Source: Rhodothermus profundi (GTDB lineage Bacteria; Bacteroidota; Rhodothermia; Rhodothermales; Rhodothermaceae). From it: 64,000 nucleotides of DNA. Below, in pieces: positions 54,149 through 64,000 of this stretch. The notes below the pieces were generated by a model. That model had not been told where the DNA came from. It searched no databases and saw only the letters and a list, made by a program, of their open reading frames with translations. The stretch spans positions 208,501-272,500 of the forward strand of contig NZ_FRAU01000004.1 of NCBI RefSeq assembly GCF_900142415.1. Direction: 5' to 3'. The translations under genes were made by a program, and so were the position numbers. Position 1 is the stretch's first letter. Every line of letters starts with the position of its first letter.

Positions 54149-56227
54149 TCAGTCGTTTGACTTTGTTGAATTCGCCGCAGCCGAAGGCGACTCTGAGCGC
54201 GTTCCGTTGGTCAAACGGAGCGGGAGCCAGACGGTAAATGTGCTGCCTTTGCCTTTTTCACTGGTAACCTCAATGCGTCCCCCCATCATCTCGATCAGCC
54301 GATGCGTAATGGCCAGCCCCAGTCCACTTCCCCGATGGGAACGCGTTAACCCATCGTGCTCCTGACGAAACTCCTCAAAAATGTGCGGTAGAAACGCTGG
54401 ATCAATGCCGACTCCCGTGTCCTGCACCTGGAGCTGCAACTGATCTCCTCTGGCCGCAAGCGCAACGCGAATCATTCCTTGATCAGTAAACTTGACTGCA
54501 TTGGAGACCAGATTGATAACGATGCGGTGAAAGCCGTTGCGATCCAGGTAGACCGGCACCGGCTCGTCTGGTACGTCCAGCACGAGCTTAAGCCCTTTGT
54601 TTTCAATCATGTTTTGAAAAATGCGAACGCTTTGCCGCACCTCATCGACCGCATCGAACGGCTCCGGAGTAAGCATAAAGGCTCCCGCTTCGATACGCGC
54701 CAGATCCAGCAGCGTGTTGAGCGTCTCCAGGAGCCGCCGGCCGCTATCGCGAATCAGACTGGCCAGCTCGCGATGCGGATCGTCCAGTTCTTCTTCGAGC
54801 ACCTCGGCAAAGCCAATAATCCCAGCCAGGGGCGTGCGAATCTCATGACTGATGTTGCTAAGCAGCGTCGATTTAAGCCGAGCAATTTCTTCAGCCCGCT
54901 CTTTAGCTTCCAGAAGCTGCCGTTCGTATTGCTTTCGTTCGGTAATGTCGCGAAGGACTACTTGGAAAGCCGGGCGTCCCTGGTACTGAACGGGCGCGCT
55001 AATGAGCTCAACCTCTCGTACCGCCCCATCTGCTCGAATGAGCTGCAATTCTGCAACGGGTAACTGCTGGCCTCGCTGGGTCGCCAGTTCCAGATAGCGC
55101 CGAATCGCTTCAGCTTTCTCGGTTTGCAAAAACTGATAGATCGATTTCCCGATTAATTCCTCGGGCTTTGCCAGTCCGGCAAAGGTAGCAGCCGCCGCAT
55201 TGGCGTAGAGAATGGTTTTGCCGTCGTGCACGACCACTGGTTCAGGAAGCTGCTCCAGAAGCTGCTGATAGCGCCGTTCGCTTTCCTGGAGGGCCTGTTC
55301 GGCTTCTTTTCGTTCGGTGATGTCAATCAGTACTCCGTCGAAGTATACCTGCCCATCCTTTTCGACAATACACCGCGCATGGTCCTGCACCCAGATGACC
55401 GCGCCATCCAAGCGACGCAACGCCAGTTCAGCGACCGCTTCGCCCTTTTCCCGAAGCCATTCTAGAAATGCCTCTCGCTGTTTGGGGTCAACGTAAAATG
55501 TACGGGCATTGGCCTGCAGCAAATCTTCTACTGCATCATATCCGAGCATCCGCGCGATGGCCGTGTTTGCCGCGCGGATGGTACCGTCTGGCGTGCTTCG
55601 ATAGACACCCACAGGCAGGTGTTCCAGCAGCGTCCGGTAACGCGCTTCGCTGGCCCGAAAGGCGGCCTCAGCTTGTTGCCATTCGGAAATATCCTCCAGA
55701 GTTCCTTCCAGCAGATCCTGCTGCGTCCAGATATTCATGCGCGCCCAGAAAACCTCACCGCTGCGCCGCCGAAGCTGGAGACAGTAATTACTGACAGCAC
55801 CATGTTCCTGAAGCTGAGGGAGCAAATGTTGAAAGTCGGCAGCATCAGCCAGCACCTGTGTGGGCAGATGTATGCCGCGGAGCTGCTCGGGTCGTTCATA
55901 GCCCAGCATGCGGGCCAATGCCGGATTAGCGGCCAGCAGATATCCTTCCCGGTCAGCCTGAAAGATACCCTCTAGCGCATGCTCAAAGAAGGCCTGATAG
56001 ATGGCCAGCACTCTGGCCCGCTGCCTTCCCATGAGCAATACGCCACTCCCCCATGCCGCCATGCCAAGAAGCAGCGCCCCTATGAGCCCCCGGCTTCCCC
56101 AGCCCAGCACCAGCGAAGCAGCGGCCAATCCCACGCTTAGCAACGTGCCCCCGAGAAAAACTCCAGCGATCAGCCTGCCCGGCGAAGCGTGAGGGACTTG
56201 TTGTGTTGCAGTCAGCCGCCGTCGCAT
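54149..56227 (-). CDS. PAS-domain sensor histidine kinase
   Basis: The 692-residue kinase has two N-terminal transmembrane helices (about 18-65), three PAS domains (about 75-190, 195-310, 315-430) with P-A-L-A-R-M-L-G-Y and W-L-R-E-K-G-type linkers, then a HisKA domain with phospho-acceptor His in [14 protein letters not shown] (near 468) and a HATPase with [16 protein letters not shown] and G-S-G-L-G-L-A-I. There is almost no periplasmic loop between the helices, so sensing is probably through the PAS domains. No partner response regulator lies next to it; the REC-PAS-PAS protein at 44329-45435 is a possible partner. Confidence 0.93.
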   Translation of the reverse strand: MRRRLTATQQVPHASPGRLIAGVFLGGTLLSVGLAAASLVLGWGSRGLIGALLLGMAAWGSGVLLMGRQRARVLAIYQAFFEHALEGIFQADREGYLLAANPALARMLGYERPEQLRGIHLPTQVLADAADFQHLLPQLQEHGAVSNYCLQLRRRSGEVFWARMNIWTQQDLLEGTLEDISEWQQAEAAFRASEARYRTLLEHLPVGVYRSTPDGTIRAANTAIARMLGYDAVEDLLQANARTFYVDPKQREAFLEWLREKGEAVAELALRRLDGAVIWVQDHARCIVEKDGQVYFDGVLIDITERKEAEQALQESERRYQQLLEQLPEPVVVHDGKTILYANAAAATFAGLAKPEELIGKSIYQFLQTEKAEAIRRYLELATQRGQQLPVAELQLIRADGAVREVELISAPVQYQGRPAFQVVLRDITERKQYERQLLEAKERAEEIARLKSTLLSNISHEIRTPLAGIIGFAEVLEEELDDPHRELASLIRDSGRRLLETLNTLLDLARIEAGAFMLTPEPFDAVDEVRQSVRIFQNMIENKGLKLVLDVPDEPVPVYLDRNGFHRIVINLVSNAVKFTDQGMIRVALAARGDQLQLQVQDTGVGIDPAFLPHIFEEFRQEHDGLTRSHRGSGLGLAITHRLIEMMGGRIEVTSEKGKGSTFTVWLPLRLTNGTRSESPSAAANSTKSND

Positions 56228-56309
56228 GTTTTTTTAAAGGCTTGACTCTCTATATCTCATGGGATCGGCTTCAATCTATATTCCTTTGAGAAGCAATCAA
56301 TTATTCTGC

Positions 56310-57345
56310 GACAAAACATATACCACGATCGGCTTCATCGTGAAACTCTGCTGGCCAGGGCCGGATGCCATCCGGATCCCACAGGCGGTGCCGTCCCCCC
56401 TCTCCTCCACCTGCGCCCAACCTTCGAGCGCGCTTTCGATGGAAGCTCTTTGCAGGGCTATGTTTATAGCCGCCACGACAATCTTCCTCGTAACCAACTC
56501 GAAGATACGCTGGCATGCCTCGAAGGTGGACAGGCCCGCGCCGCCTTGATCTCGGAAAGGGCGGCCGCTACTGCCCTGCTGCAAGCACTGGAACCCGAAA
56601 GCCATGTTTTGATTCCAGACAACATCCACTATGGTGTGCGAAATTTACTTGAAAACCGCATTACAAACCGAGAGATCCGGCATAGCACCGTCAGCTTTAC
56701 CGATCTGGAAGCTGTTCGAACGGCTTTGGACGACCAATCTGGGCGGAAACACCTTCCAATCTGTTACGAAAGATTACTGATCTAACCGCACGGTCGCACC
56801 GGGACTGCGATAGGTGCCCGGTTGGTCGTAGAGAGCGCGTGGCCTCTCCTGCCTTTTCGGCGACCGCTGGAACTGGGAGCAGATCTGGTGCTTCCCTCAC
56901 TGACAGGCCGCGCTGGCTTTGTGGGAGGTACCTTGATTGTTCGAGAAGCGGACAACTTTTTTGTCCGCTTTCGGATGATTCAGCAAACAGCCGAAGCTGT
57001 GCTTACTTCGTTCAACACCTGGTTGCCGCTGCGCATCCTGGCTGTTCGGTTTCGCCGGCCATGCGCCAGCACCTGCCACTTGCACGACCATTCGCGTGTG
57101 TCCCACGCGCCTTCTCCAGGCCCTCAAAGCATCCGGAGCATTTGTCCCACAACAAAATGCAGGAGTGCGGCGCCCTGCTCTCATTTAAAGCGGACGGCAC
57201 CGCCTGGCAGGCCCTCGTTGTCGCGGCATGCACCCGCCTTTTCTACGAGCACCAGACCCGGACGGTATCCAAGGCCTGATTGCGCCCCGTGCTTCCATGG
57301 AGTCCCCTTATCCAGCGGCCTCTGGATCTGCTTCGGCTATCAATG
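56310..57345 (+). pseudogene. Cys/Met-metabolism PLP enzyme (cystathionine gamma-synthase/lyase-like), decayed
   Basis: One frame from about 56320 reads A-R-A-G-C-H-P-D-P-T-G-G-A-V, F-E-R-A-F-D-G-S, G-Y-V-Y-S-R-H-D-N-L, L-E-D-T-L-A-C-L-E-G-G and L-L-Q-A-L-E-P-E-S-H-V-L-I-P-D, matching the trans-sulfuration family. The Y-G-V-R-N-L-L-E block follows. After a break near 56785 a different frame resumes with R-R-P-L-E-L-G-A-D-L-V-L, G-G-T-L-I-V-R-E-A-D-N-F-F-V-R-F-R-M-I-Q-Q. A later frame still resembles I-A-P-R-A-S-M-E-S-P near 57290. The PLP-lysine block is lost between the segments. No start codon opens the first frame. It is clearly non-functional. Confidence 0.85.
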
Positions 57346-57454
57346 GGACGAAAACTTGTTGATGATTTATTGGCAGATCTTTCGCAGGCATTGGAAAATT
57401 AGCCACACGGCGTTTTTTTATTTTCGAAAGCGCTTGCAATCCAGTCGAAATGCC

Positions 57455-58327
57455 ATGCCTGTAAAACTTCCTTTCGTGCTGGCGCGCCGTTTTGTTGCGG
57501 CAGAATCGCTGGAAGGCACGTTGCCAATCCTGCGGCAACTCTGCGCCGAAGGGCTCTACGTTACGGTAGATCGCCTGGGCGAATATGTCCACGATCGCCA
57601 GCAGGCTCTTGCGACGCGCGATGCTTATCTGGGTTTGATAGACGTGCTGGCCAACGAGCGCGACGCGGGCCACCTGCGCGACGCCAACATTTCGCTCAAG
57701 CTCTCCTCACTGGGTCAGAAAATCGACCCGGCCTTCTGTCTCGACAATTTGCGTCAGCTTCTTGAAGCGGCTCGTCCGCGCGACGTATTTATTCGCCTTG
57801 ACATGGAAGGCAGTGATTTGACCGAATCAACCCTGCAAATTTTTGAACAGGTCTATGCCGACTATCCTGATCACGTGGGACCTGTACTTCAGGCTTACCT
57901 GAAACGTACTGCGCGCGACGTTGCCCGCATGTGCCAATTGAAAGCCCGCGTGCGCCTCTGCAAAGGCGCTTACAAAGAGCCTCCCGACATTGCCTATCAG
58001 GACATGCCCACCATTCGTGCTCGGTTCATTGAATACATGCAGCAACTCCTGCGGGAGGGACGCTATCCAGGCATTGCTACCCATGACGATCTGCTGATCG
58101 AGGCTACCCGACGCTTTGCGGCCGCGCACCAGATCAGCAGCGAACGCTTTGAATTTCAGATGCTCTACGGCATTCGTCCGGAGACGCAACGTGCGCTTGT
58201 CGCTCAGGGCTACCGAATGCGCGTGTACGTCCCGTACGGCACAGAATGGCTACCTTACTTTTACCGACGGTTGCGCGAGCGTAAAGAAAACGTCTGGTTT
58301 GTGGTCAAGCATCTGTTTCGCCGCTGA
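57455..58327 (+). CDS. Proline dehydrogenase (monofunctional)
   Basis: This FAD-dependent TIM-barrel enzyme oxidises proline to 1-pyrroline-5-carboxylate. The 290-residue protein has R-F-V-A-G/A-E-type start (A-R-R-F-V-A-A-E-S-L), S-L-K-L-S-S-L-G, F-I-R-L-D-M-E-G-S, V-L-Q-A-Y-L-K-R-T, V-R-L-C-K-G-A-Y-K-E-P, A-T-H-D and F-E-F-Q-M-L-Y-G-I-R, plus the C-terminal Y-V-P-Y-G. The same frame is open from 56822, but that part belongs to the upstream pseudogene, so ATG 57455 (M-P-V-K-L-P-F) is the start. No P5C dehydrogenase gene is adjacent. Confidence 0.95.
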   Translation: MPVKLPFVLARRFVAAESLEGTLPILRQLCAEGLYVTVDRLGEYVHDRQQALATRDAYLGLIDVLANERDAGHLRDANISLKLSSLGQKIDPAFCLDNLRQLLEAARPRDVFIRLDMEGSDLTESTLQIFEQVYADYPDHVGPVLQAYLKRTARDVARMCQLKARVRLCKGAYKEPPDIAYQDMPTIRARFIEYMQQLLREGRYPGIATHDDLLIEATRRFAAAHQISSERFEFQMLYGIRPETQRALVAQGYRMRVYVPYGTEWLPYFYRRLRERKENVWFVVKHLFRR

Positions 58328-58328
58328 G

Positions 58329-58904
58329 CTACCGCACGCGAAGTCGTTGTCCGGGCTGAATGGTGCTGGTGCGCAGCGCGTTCATGCGGCGTAGTTGGGT
58401 TACCGATAGTCCGTAGCGTCGCGCAATATCCCAGAGGGTCTCGCCGGGCTGCACCGTATGGTATTGGCCTGCCGGGCTGGACGTTATCTCGACGATTAGC
58501 CTGTCGATCACCTCTGTTACCCCGGACAGGCGCCGGACCACCTGCACCATCTGTTGCCGATGCGCTTCGGAAGGGACACTTCCCTGCAGCGTAACGACGC
58601 CGTCTTGCGCCTTCACTACAGGCAGGTGGGCACGCAGCGCTGGGGCATTACTCACGGCGAGCAGCACCTGGGTGACCAGCGCCTGATCTTGCAGTCGACG
58701 AGCCACTGCCGCCGAGTCAGGCGCTCCAGCAGCATGCGTTTTAGCGGACAGCTCTGGCAGCGGGTCTGGTGCAACCTCCCCGGTCTCCAGCGCAGTGGCC
58801 GGAGACGTAAGGTCCTCTCCGACGGCTGAAGGCTTTGGCGAGGCCGTGCAGCCTGCCAGCCATACAAGGCCCAGCCCGATCCAGCAGACTTGCTTTCCCT
58901 TCAT
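58329..58904 (-). CDS. Lipoprotein with BON and LysM domains
   Basis: The 191-residue protein has a lipoprotein signal with L-A-G-C19, a linker, a BON domain (about 75-140, [18 protein letters not shown]) and a C-terminal LysM domain (about 148-191, [14 protein letters not shown]). It is likely bound to the outer or inner membrane and attached to peptidoglycan. It overlaps the trxB stop by ATGA, which suggests coupled expression with the thioredoxin system. The function is unknown. Confidence 0.87.
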   Translation of the reverse strand: MKGKQVCWIGLGLVWLAGCTASPKPSAVGEDLTSPATALETGEVAPDPLPELSAKTHAAGAPDSAAVARRLQDQALVTQVLLAVSNAPALRAHLPVVKAQDGVVTLQGSVPSEAHRQQMVQVVRRLSGVTEVIDRLIVEITSSPAGQYHTVQPGETLWDIARRYGLSVTQLRRMNALRTSTIQPGQRLRVR

Positions 58905-59905
58905 TCGGCCGCAACCGATGAAGCCGCGGCATGCTCCTGCTCAGCCAGCCAGCGTTCGGCATCCAGCGCGGCCATGCAGCCTGAGCCGGCGGCTGTTACG
59001 GCCTGTCGATAGACGCGATCCTGCACATCGCCGCAGGCAAAAACGCCTGGAATGCTGGTATGCGTTGAGCAATTCTTCGTCTTAATGTAGCCCTGCGCGT
59101 CCATTTCCAGCCAGCCACGGAAGACCTCCGTGTTAGGCTTGTGTCCGATGGCCACAAAAAGTCCCTTCACCGGCAGATCTGAGATTTCGCCCGTCTTGAC
59201 ATTGCGCAGGCGCACCCCTTCTACCTCATTGGCTCCCAGCACGTCTTCAACTACGGTGTTCCATATAAACGTAATTTTTTCATTTTTGAAGGCGCGCTCC
59301 TGCATGATTTTAGAGGCCCGGAGCTGATCTCGCCGATGAATGACATAAACCTTTGAAGCAAACCGAGTCAGGAAAAGCGCCTCTTCCATAGCCGTATCGC
59401 CGCCCCCTACAACGGCCACCTCCATACCCCGGAAGAAGGCTCCATCACAGACGGCGCAGGCTGAAACACCGCGTCCGATCAGGCGCTGTTCGTTTTCAAG
59501 GCCCAGGTATTTGGCCGATGCACCGGTGGCAATGATGACCGCATCGGCCAGCATGGGAATGCGGTCATCAATGAGCAGGCGGAAGGGCCGTCGGGAGAAA
59601 TCTACGGCCGTTACCGTGCCGAAGCGCAGATCGGCTCCAAAACGAGCCGCCTGTTGCTCAAAACGCTGCATCAATTCGGGCCCGAGGATACCTTCCGGGA
59701 ATCCCGGATAGTTTTCCACCTCAGTGGTCATGATTAGTTGCCCTCCGGGTTCAGGGCCCTTCCAGACCACAGGCTCCAGATTGGCTCGTGCGGCATACAG
59801 CGCAGCGGTCAGACCGGCGGGTCCGGTTCCGATGATCACGAGCGTGCGGTGTTCGGCCCCCCGGAAATCTACCCCGTCGAAGGCGGACAGATCAGGTTGT
59901 GCCAT
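58901..59905 (-). CDS. trxB: Thioredoxin reductase
   Basis: This NADPH-dependent FAD enzyme reduces thioredoxin. The 334-residue protein has G-T-G-P-A-G-L-T-A (27-35), [10 protein letters not shown], the redox pair C150-A-V-C153-[12 protein letters not shown] and V-F-A-C-G-D-V-Q-D. It carries a longer Ala-rich C-terminus than E. coli TrxB. It is part of a trxA, trxB, BON-LysM lipoprotein unit, 31 nt past trxA. Confidence 0.96.
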   Translation of the reverse strand: MAQPDLSAFDGVDFRGAEHRTLVIIGTGPAGLTAALYAARANLEPVVWKGPEPGGQLIMTTEVENYPGFPEGILGPELMQRFEQQAARFGADLRFGTVTAVDFSRRPFRLLIDDRIPMLADAVIIATGASAKYLGLENEQRLIGRGVSACAVCDGAFFRGMEVAVVGGGDTAMEEALFLTRFASKVYVIHRRDQLRASKIMQERAFKNEKITFIWNTVVEDVLGANEVEGVRLRNVKTGEISDLPVKGLFVAIGHKPNTEVFRGWLEMDAQGYIKTKNCSTHTSIPGVFACGDVQDRVYRQAVTAAGSGCMAALDAERWLAEQEHAAASSVAAE

Positions 59906-59936
59906 GGTTGCCTGCTGGGTTTCGGCATTTGCGGAT

Positions 59937-60284
59937 TCAAGCCGTTTCGGTCGCCAACAACGCTTCTAATTTTTCGACCAGCACTTTTTTAGGCACCGCC
60001 CCGATCAACTGATCGACGACCTGGCCGTTTTTGAAGAACAGCAGCGTAGGAATGGACCGGATGCCATACTGCATAGCAGTTTGCGGGTTATGGTCCACAT
60101 CCAGCTTTCCTATTTTTGCCCGGCCTTCGTACTCGGCCGCCAGCTCTTCAATGATCGGAGCGATCATCCGGCACGGTCCGCACCAGACCGCCCAGAAGTC
60201 GACCAGCACCGGGACGTCTGCCTGCAGCACTTCCTGCTCGAAGTTGTCATCGGTCAGCGTGACGTATTTGACGTTTTCTCCCAT
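59937..60284 (-). CDS. trxA: Thioredoxin
   Basis: This small dithiol reductant has 115 residues. The active site is W-C35-G-P-C38, within [13 protein letters not shown]; Val replaces the common Glu/Pro just before. The G-I-R-S-I-P-T-L cis-Pro loop is present. It is the first gene of the trxA-trxB unit; trxB starts 31 nt downstream. Upstream lies purL, 73 nt away on the same strand. Confidence 0.96.
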   Translation of the reverse strand: MGENVKYVTLTDDNFEQEVLQADVPVLVDFWAVWCGPCRMIAPIIEELAAEYEGRAKIGKLDVDHNPQTAMQYGIRSIPTLLFFKNGQVVDQLIGAVPKKVLVEKLEALLATETA

Positions 60285-60357
60285 GATGACTGCTGTTTTC
60301 TATTTGGACAACTAAGGACGTCGGGTTCAACAAGTAGGGTTCCGGGTAGTTTCGAAG

Positions 60358-62631
60358 CTATACGGTGGGCATCTGGGACGGAATCGCGGTCTCGTAGGGT
60401 TCCAGCAACTGGGACCGAGTCAGCGTGAGCACTGGTTGATCTTCCACCCACAGCTCCAGCGACTCGGTGGCGGTCACCGTCCCAATGCATTGTACCTGTA
60501 CGGTTTCCTTCAACAACCGGGCCACCGCCGCTTCGTGTTCGGGTGCTACCGTAAAGACAATGCGCGATTGCGCTTCGCCGAACAGCAGGGCGTCAAGCCG
60601 AACATCCGGTGCGCCAGGCAGCTCTACACGCGCGCCCAGTCCAGGTGAGAAGATCACACATTCTGCCAGGCATACGGCCAGCCCGCCGTCGGCAACGTCA
60701 TGGGCGCTTCGGACCAGCCCTGCCTCGATCAATGTCAGCAAAGCCTGCTGTACGGCCTTTTCTTCTTCCAGATCTATATGCGGGGCATCCCCTGCCGTGA
60801 TCCCGTGCACATAGGCTAAGTATTCGGAGCCGCCCAGATCGTTACGGTGGAGCCAGGTGGCAGGCGTCAGCAGGTAGATGCGGTCGCCGGCTTGCTTGAA
60901 GTTAGCCGTGGTTGCCTGCGAGACATCCGTGAGCACTCCCAGCATACCAATGGTTGGTGTGGGGAAGATAGCTCCTTCAGGGTTTTCGTTGTAGAACGAG
61001 ACGTTGCCGCCAGTCACAGGTGTTTTCAGCACGCGACAGGCTTCGCCAATTCCGGCCACGGCCTCTTTGAAGGTCCAGTAGACCTCGGGTTTGTAGGGAT
61101 TGCCGAAGTTCAGACAGTTTGTAATTGCAACAGGCCGTCCGCCGGCGCAGACGACGTTACGGGCGGCTTCACACACGGCAATTTGACCGCCGCGGCGCGG
61201 GTTCAGGTAAACGTAGCGGCCATTGCCGTCTACCTTAACGGCCAACGCTTTACGCGTGCCTTTGATGCGGATGACGGCCGCATCGCTGGGTCCAGGTCCA
61301 ACCACGGTATTGGTTCGGACCATCGTATCGTACTGTTCAAAGACCCATCGTTTGGAGGCGATATTGGGGCTGCTTAGCAGGTGGAGGAGCGCACTGCCTG
61401 CGGTTTCCGGAGTAACGTCTGGCACCGTGCTGAGGTCAAAGGTGCGTGTTTTCTCCAGATAAGCAGGGCGTCGGGCTTCTCGATGGTAGACGGGCGCGCC
61501 GCCGCCGAGTACCAGGTGTTCGGCTTCGACGTCGGCTACCAGTTGGCCATGCCAGTAGACGCGGACGTGTCCATCGTCGGTTACCTCCCCGATGCAGGCG
61601 GCGTGCAGATCCCATTTACGGAATACGGCTTCCAGCTCGGCGGCTTTTTCCGGTTCGCACACCACCAGCATCCGCTCCTGGCTTTCGGAGAGCATGATCT
61701 CATAGGGCGTCATGTCGGCCTCTCGCACCGGTACCCGCTCCAGATAGAGCACCATTCCCGTTTTGCCGCGCGCGCTCATTTCACAGGAGGAGCAGGTCAG
61801 GCCGGCGGCGCCCATGTCTTGCATTCCGACGATGAGCCCTTTACGAATGGCTTCCAGGGTAGCTTCGAGGAGCAGTTTTTCGGTAAAGGGATCACCTACC
61901 TGGACGCTGGGTCGTTTGGCCTCGCTTTCTTCCGTGATTTCTTCAGAAGCGAAGGTAGCGCCATGGATGCCGTCGCGTCCGGTGGCGGAGCCCACGATGT
62001 AGACGAGGTTGCCTTTTCCGCGGGCAGCGGCGGAGACGGTCTGACCGACCCGCACGATTCCCACGCTCATTGCATTGACGAGCGGGTTGCCTTCATAGGA
62101 AGGGTCAAAGTAGACCTCTCCGGCAACGGTGGGGACGCCAAACGCATTGCCGTAGTCGGCGATGCCGCGCACCACGCCATCGAACAGATAGCGCACGCGC
62201 GGGTTTTCGAGTCGTCCGAACCGGAGGGAGTTCAGGGCGCAGATGGGGCGAGCGCCCATGGTAAAAATGTCGCGGTGGATGCCGCCTACCCCGGTAGCTG
62301 CTCCCTGATAGGGTTCGACGGCAGACGGGTGGTTATGGCTTTCAATTTTGAAGGCCACGGCCAGGCCGTCGCCGATGTCCACCAGGCCGGCATTTTCCTC
62401 GCCGGCTCCGACCAGCAGGGCAGGACCTTCGCGGGGGAGGGTTTTCAGTACGGCGATGGAGTTTTTGTAGGAGCAGTGTTCGCTCCACATAACGGCATAG
62501 ATGCCCAGTTCGGTAAAGGTGGGCGTGCGGCCCAGTTTTTCGACGATCCAGCCGTATTCTTCGTCTGTTAGGCCGTGTTGCCGGGCCAGTTCGGGTGTGA
62601 CTTGAGGTTCGTTAAGCAGCGTTTCAGCCAT
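60358..62631 (-). CDS. purL: Phosphoribosylformylglycinamidine synthase subunit PurL
   Basis: PurL catalyses the ATP-dependent amidation of FGAR in purine synthesis. The 757-residue protein is of the small type that needs PurS and PurQ, neither of which is present here. Motifs include S-E-H-C-S-Y-K-N near 51, [38 protein letters not shown] and N-P-R-R-G-G. It starts about 105 nt past the rRNA terminator, which likely separates it from rRNA transcription. Confidence 0.96.
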   Translation of the reverse strand: MAETLLNEPQVTPELARQHGLTDEEYGWIVEKLGRTPTFTELGIYAVMWSEHCSYKNSIAVLKTLPREGPALLVGAGEENAGLVDIGDGLAVAFKIESHNHPSAVEPYQGAATGVGGIHRDIFTMGARPICALNSLRFGRLENPRVRYLFDGVVRGIADYGNAFGVPTVAGEVYFDPSYEGNPLVNAMSVGIVRVGQTVSAAARGKGNLVYIVGSATGRDGIHGATFASEEITEESEAKRPSVQVGDPFTEKLLLEATLEAIRKGLIVGMQDMGAAGLTCSSCEMSARGKTGMVLYLERVPVREADMTPYEIMLSESQERMLVVCEPEKAAELEAVFRKWDLHAACIGEVTDDGHVRVYWHGQLVADVEAEHLVLGGGAPVYHREARRPAYLEKTRTFDLSTVPDVTPETAGSALLHLLSSPNIASKRWVFEQYDTMVRTNTVVGPGPSDAAVIRIKGTRKALAVKVDGNGRYVYLNPRRGGQIAVCEAARNVVCAGGRPVAITNCLNFGNPYKPEVYWTFKEAVAGIGEACRVLKTPVTGGNVSFYNENPEGAIFPTPTIGMLGVLTDVSQATTANFKQAGDRIYLLTPATWLHRNDLGGSEYLAYVHGITAGDAPHIDLEEEKAVQQALLTLIEAGLVRSAHDVADGGLAVCLAECVIFSPGLGARVELPGAPDVRLDALLFGEAQSRIVFTVAPEHEAAVARLLKETVQVQCIGTVTATESLELWVEDQPVLTLTRSQLLEPYETAIPSQMPTV

Positions 62632-62726
62632 ACATCTGGGGGAGCTTACCCTTTGGGGATGGGGAGAGAACGCGCGAGTTGATTGATCTATCCGGCGTTT
62701 GCGGAATTTTTTAAGAGGGGTATGCT

Positions 62727-62773
62727 AAAAAGAAACGCGCGGACCTGACTGCAATCGCAGGCAGATCCGCGCG
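62727..62773 (-). terminator. Rho-independent terminator of the rRNA operon
   Basis: CGCGCGGACCTG and CAGATCCGCGCG pair at 11 of 12 positions with further pairing inside (CTGCA-ATCGCAG). On the minus strand a T-rich run follows (TTTCTTTTT). It lies 14 nt past the 5S rRNA. Confidence 0.88.
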
Positions 62774-62786
62774 TGACATTCAAGGT

Positions 62787-62901
<115 letters not shown>

Positions 62902-63014
62902 ACCTGGACGCGCCGAAGCGCGTCCCGCAACCTGGTGACATGCGACGCGCCGCAAGGCAGAAGCAAACCGGGCGCGGCTGGAGCGCGCAGGTGCTTGCCT
63001 GTAAAAGGGGTAGG

Positions 63015-64000
<986 letters not shown>

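Noticed and set aside
56822..57454. N-terminal extension of proline dehydrogenase (501-aa reading)
   Set aside because: These codons are the out-of-place tail of the decayed PLP enzyme (L-E-L-G-A-D-L-V and I-V-R-E-A-D-N-F-F match that family) and then meaningless sequence.
62902..63014. tRNA gene in the 23S-5S spacer
   Set aside because: No acceptor stem/T-loop combination (GTTCGA type) was seen on either strand.

Overview
The window looks like chromosomal DNA of a Rhodothermus-type bacterium (Rhodothermota, close to R. marinus). The reasons are a GC-rich, densely packed layout; an alternative complex III cluster fused in line with a caa3 oxidase of the Y-S-H-P type, the arrangement known from R. 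marinus; a secreted protease with a type IX secretion (T9SS) C-terminal domain; and a Bacteroidota-style YbeY whose third metal ligand is Asp. This assignment rests on recognised families and layout. No database search was run.

Layout. 1-777 (+): 3' part of rtcA. 900-3752 (+): large DUF2723 membrane protein. 3758-6610 (-): ybeY, a hypothetical, a cold-shock gene with a near-consensus promoter, metF and a small membrane protein. 6661-19763 (-): one long respiratory unit, actA-actB-actC-actD-actE-actF, a small membrane protein, sco, ctaC-ctaD-ctaE-ctaF, closed by a Rho-independent terminator. 20111-30072 (+): a glycosyltransferase fused to a decayed sugar-phosphate transferase, accA, a thioesterase, nadC, a hypothetical, a LysM lytic transglycosylase, then a short operon with an orphan GvpF/L-like protein. 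30075-33549 (-): sdhC-sdhD-sdhA-sdhB. 34111-39721 (+): RNase E/G, a small hypothetical, an MBL hydrolase, aroQ, a YdjM-like membrane protein and a polysaccharide flippase. 39713-47014: a lipoprotein (-), a T9SS metalloprotease (+), a decayed aldo/keto reductase (-), two small conserved genes (+), a REC-PAS-PAS regulator (-) and pncB (+). 47015-48786 (-): a PTPS/folE/SDR operon. 48948-52043 (+): HIT protein, an outer-membrane-like protein, coaE. 52064-56227: rhodanese (-), a secreted hypothetical (+), pdxH (-) and a PAS histidine kinase (-). 56310-58327 (+): a wrecked trans-sulfuration pseudogene, then proline dehydrogenase. 58329-62631 (-): BON-LysM lipoprotein, trxB, trxA, purL. 62736-64000 (-): rRNA terminator, 5S rRNA and the 3' part of 23S rRNA.

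How the genes work together. SdhCDBA feeds electrons to the quinone pool, ACIII oxidises the quinol, and the caa3 oxidase with its fused cytochrome c passes electrons to oxygen. Sco is the likely CuA metallochaperone. nadC and pncB give both de novo and salvage NAD synthesis. The trio at 47015-48786 looks like a complete tetrahydrobiopterin pathway, because the PTPS has the eukaryote-like catalytic Cys and the SDR resembles sepiapterin reductase.

The least explained items are the GvpF/L-like protein whose N-terminal helix is shared with the preceding protein, the glycosyltransferase carrying a sugar-transferase domain that has lost its catalytic core, and several inverted repeats placed at translation starts. 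Two pseudogenes (42850-43200 and 56310-57345) show recent gene loss in an otherwise compact region. I see no CRISPR array, insertion sequence, prophage or tRNA gene.
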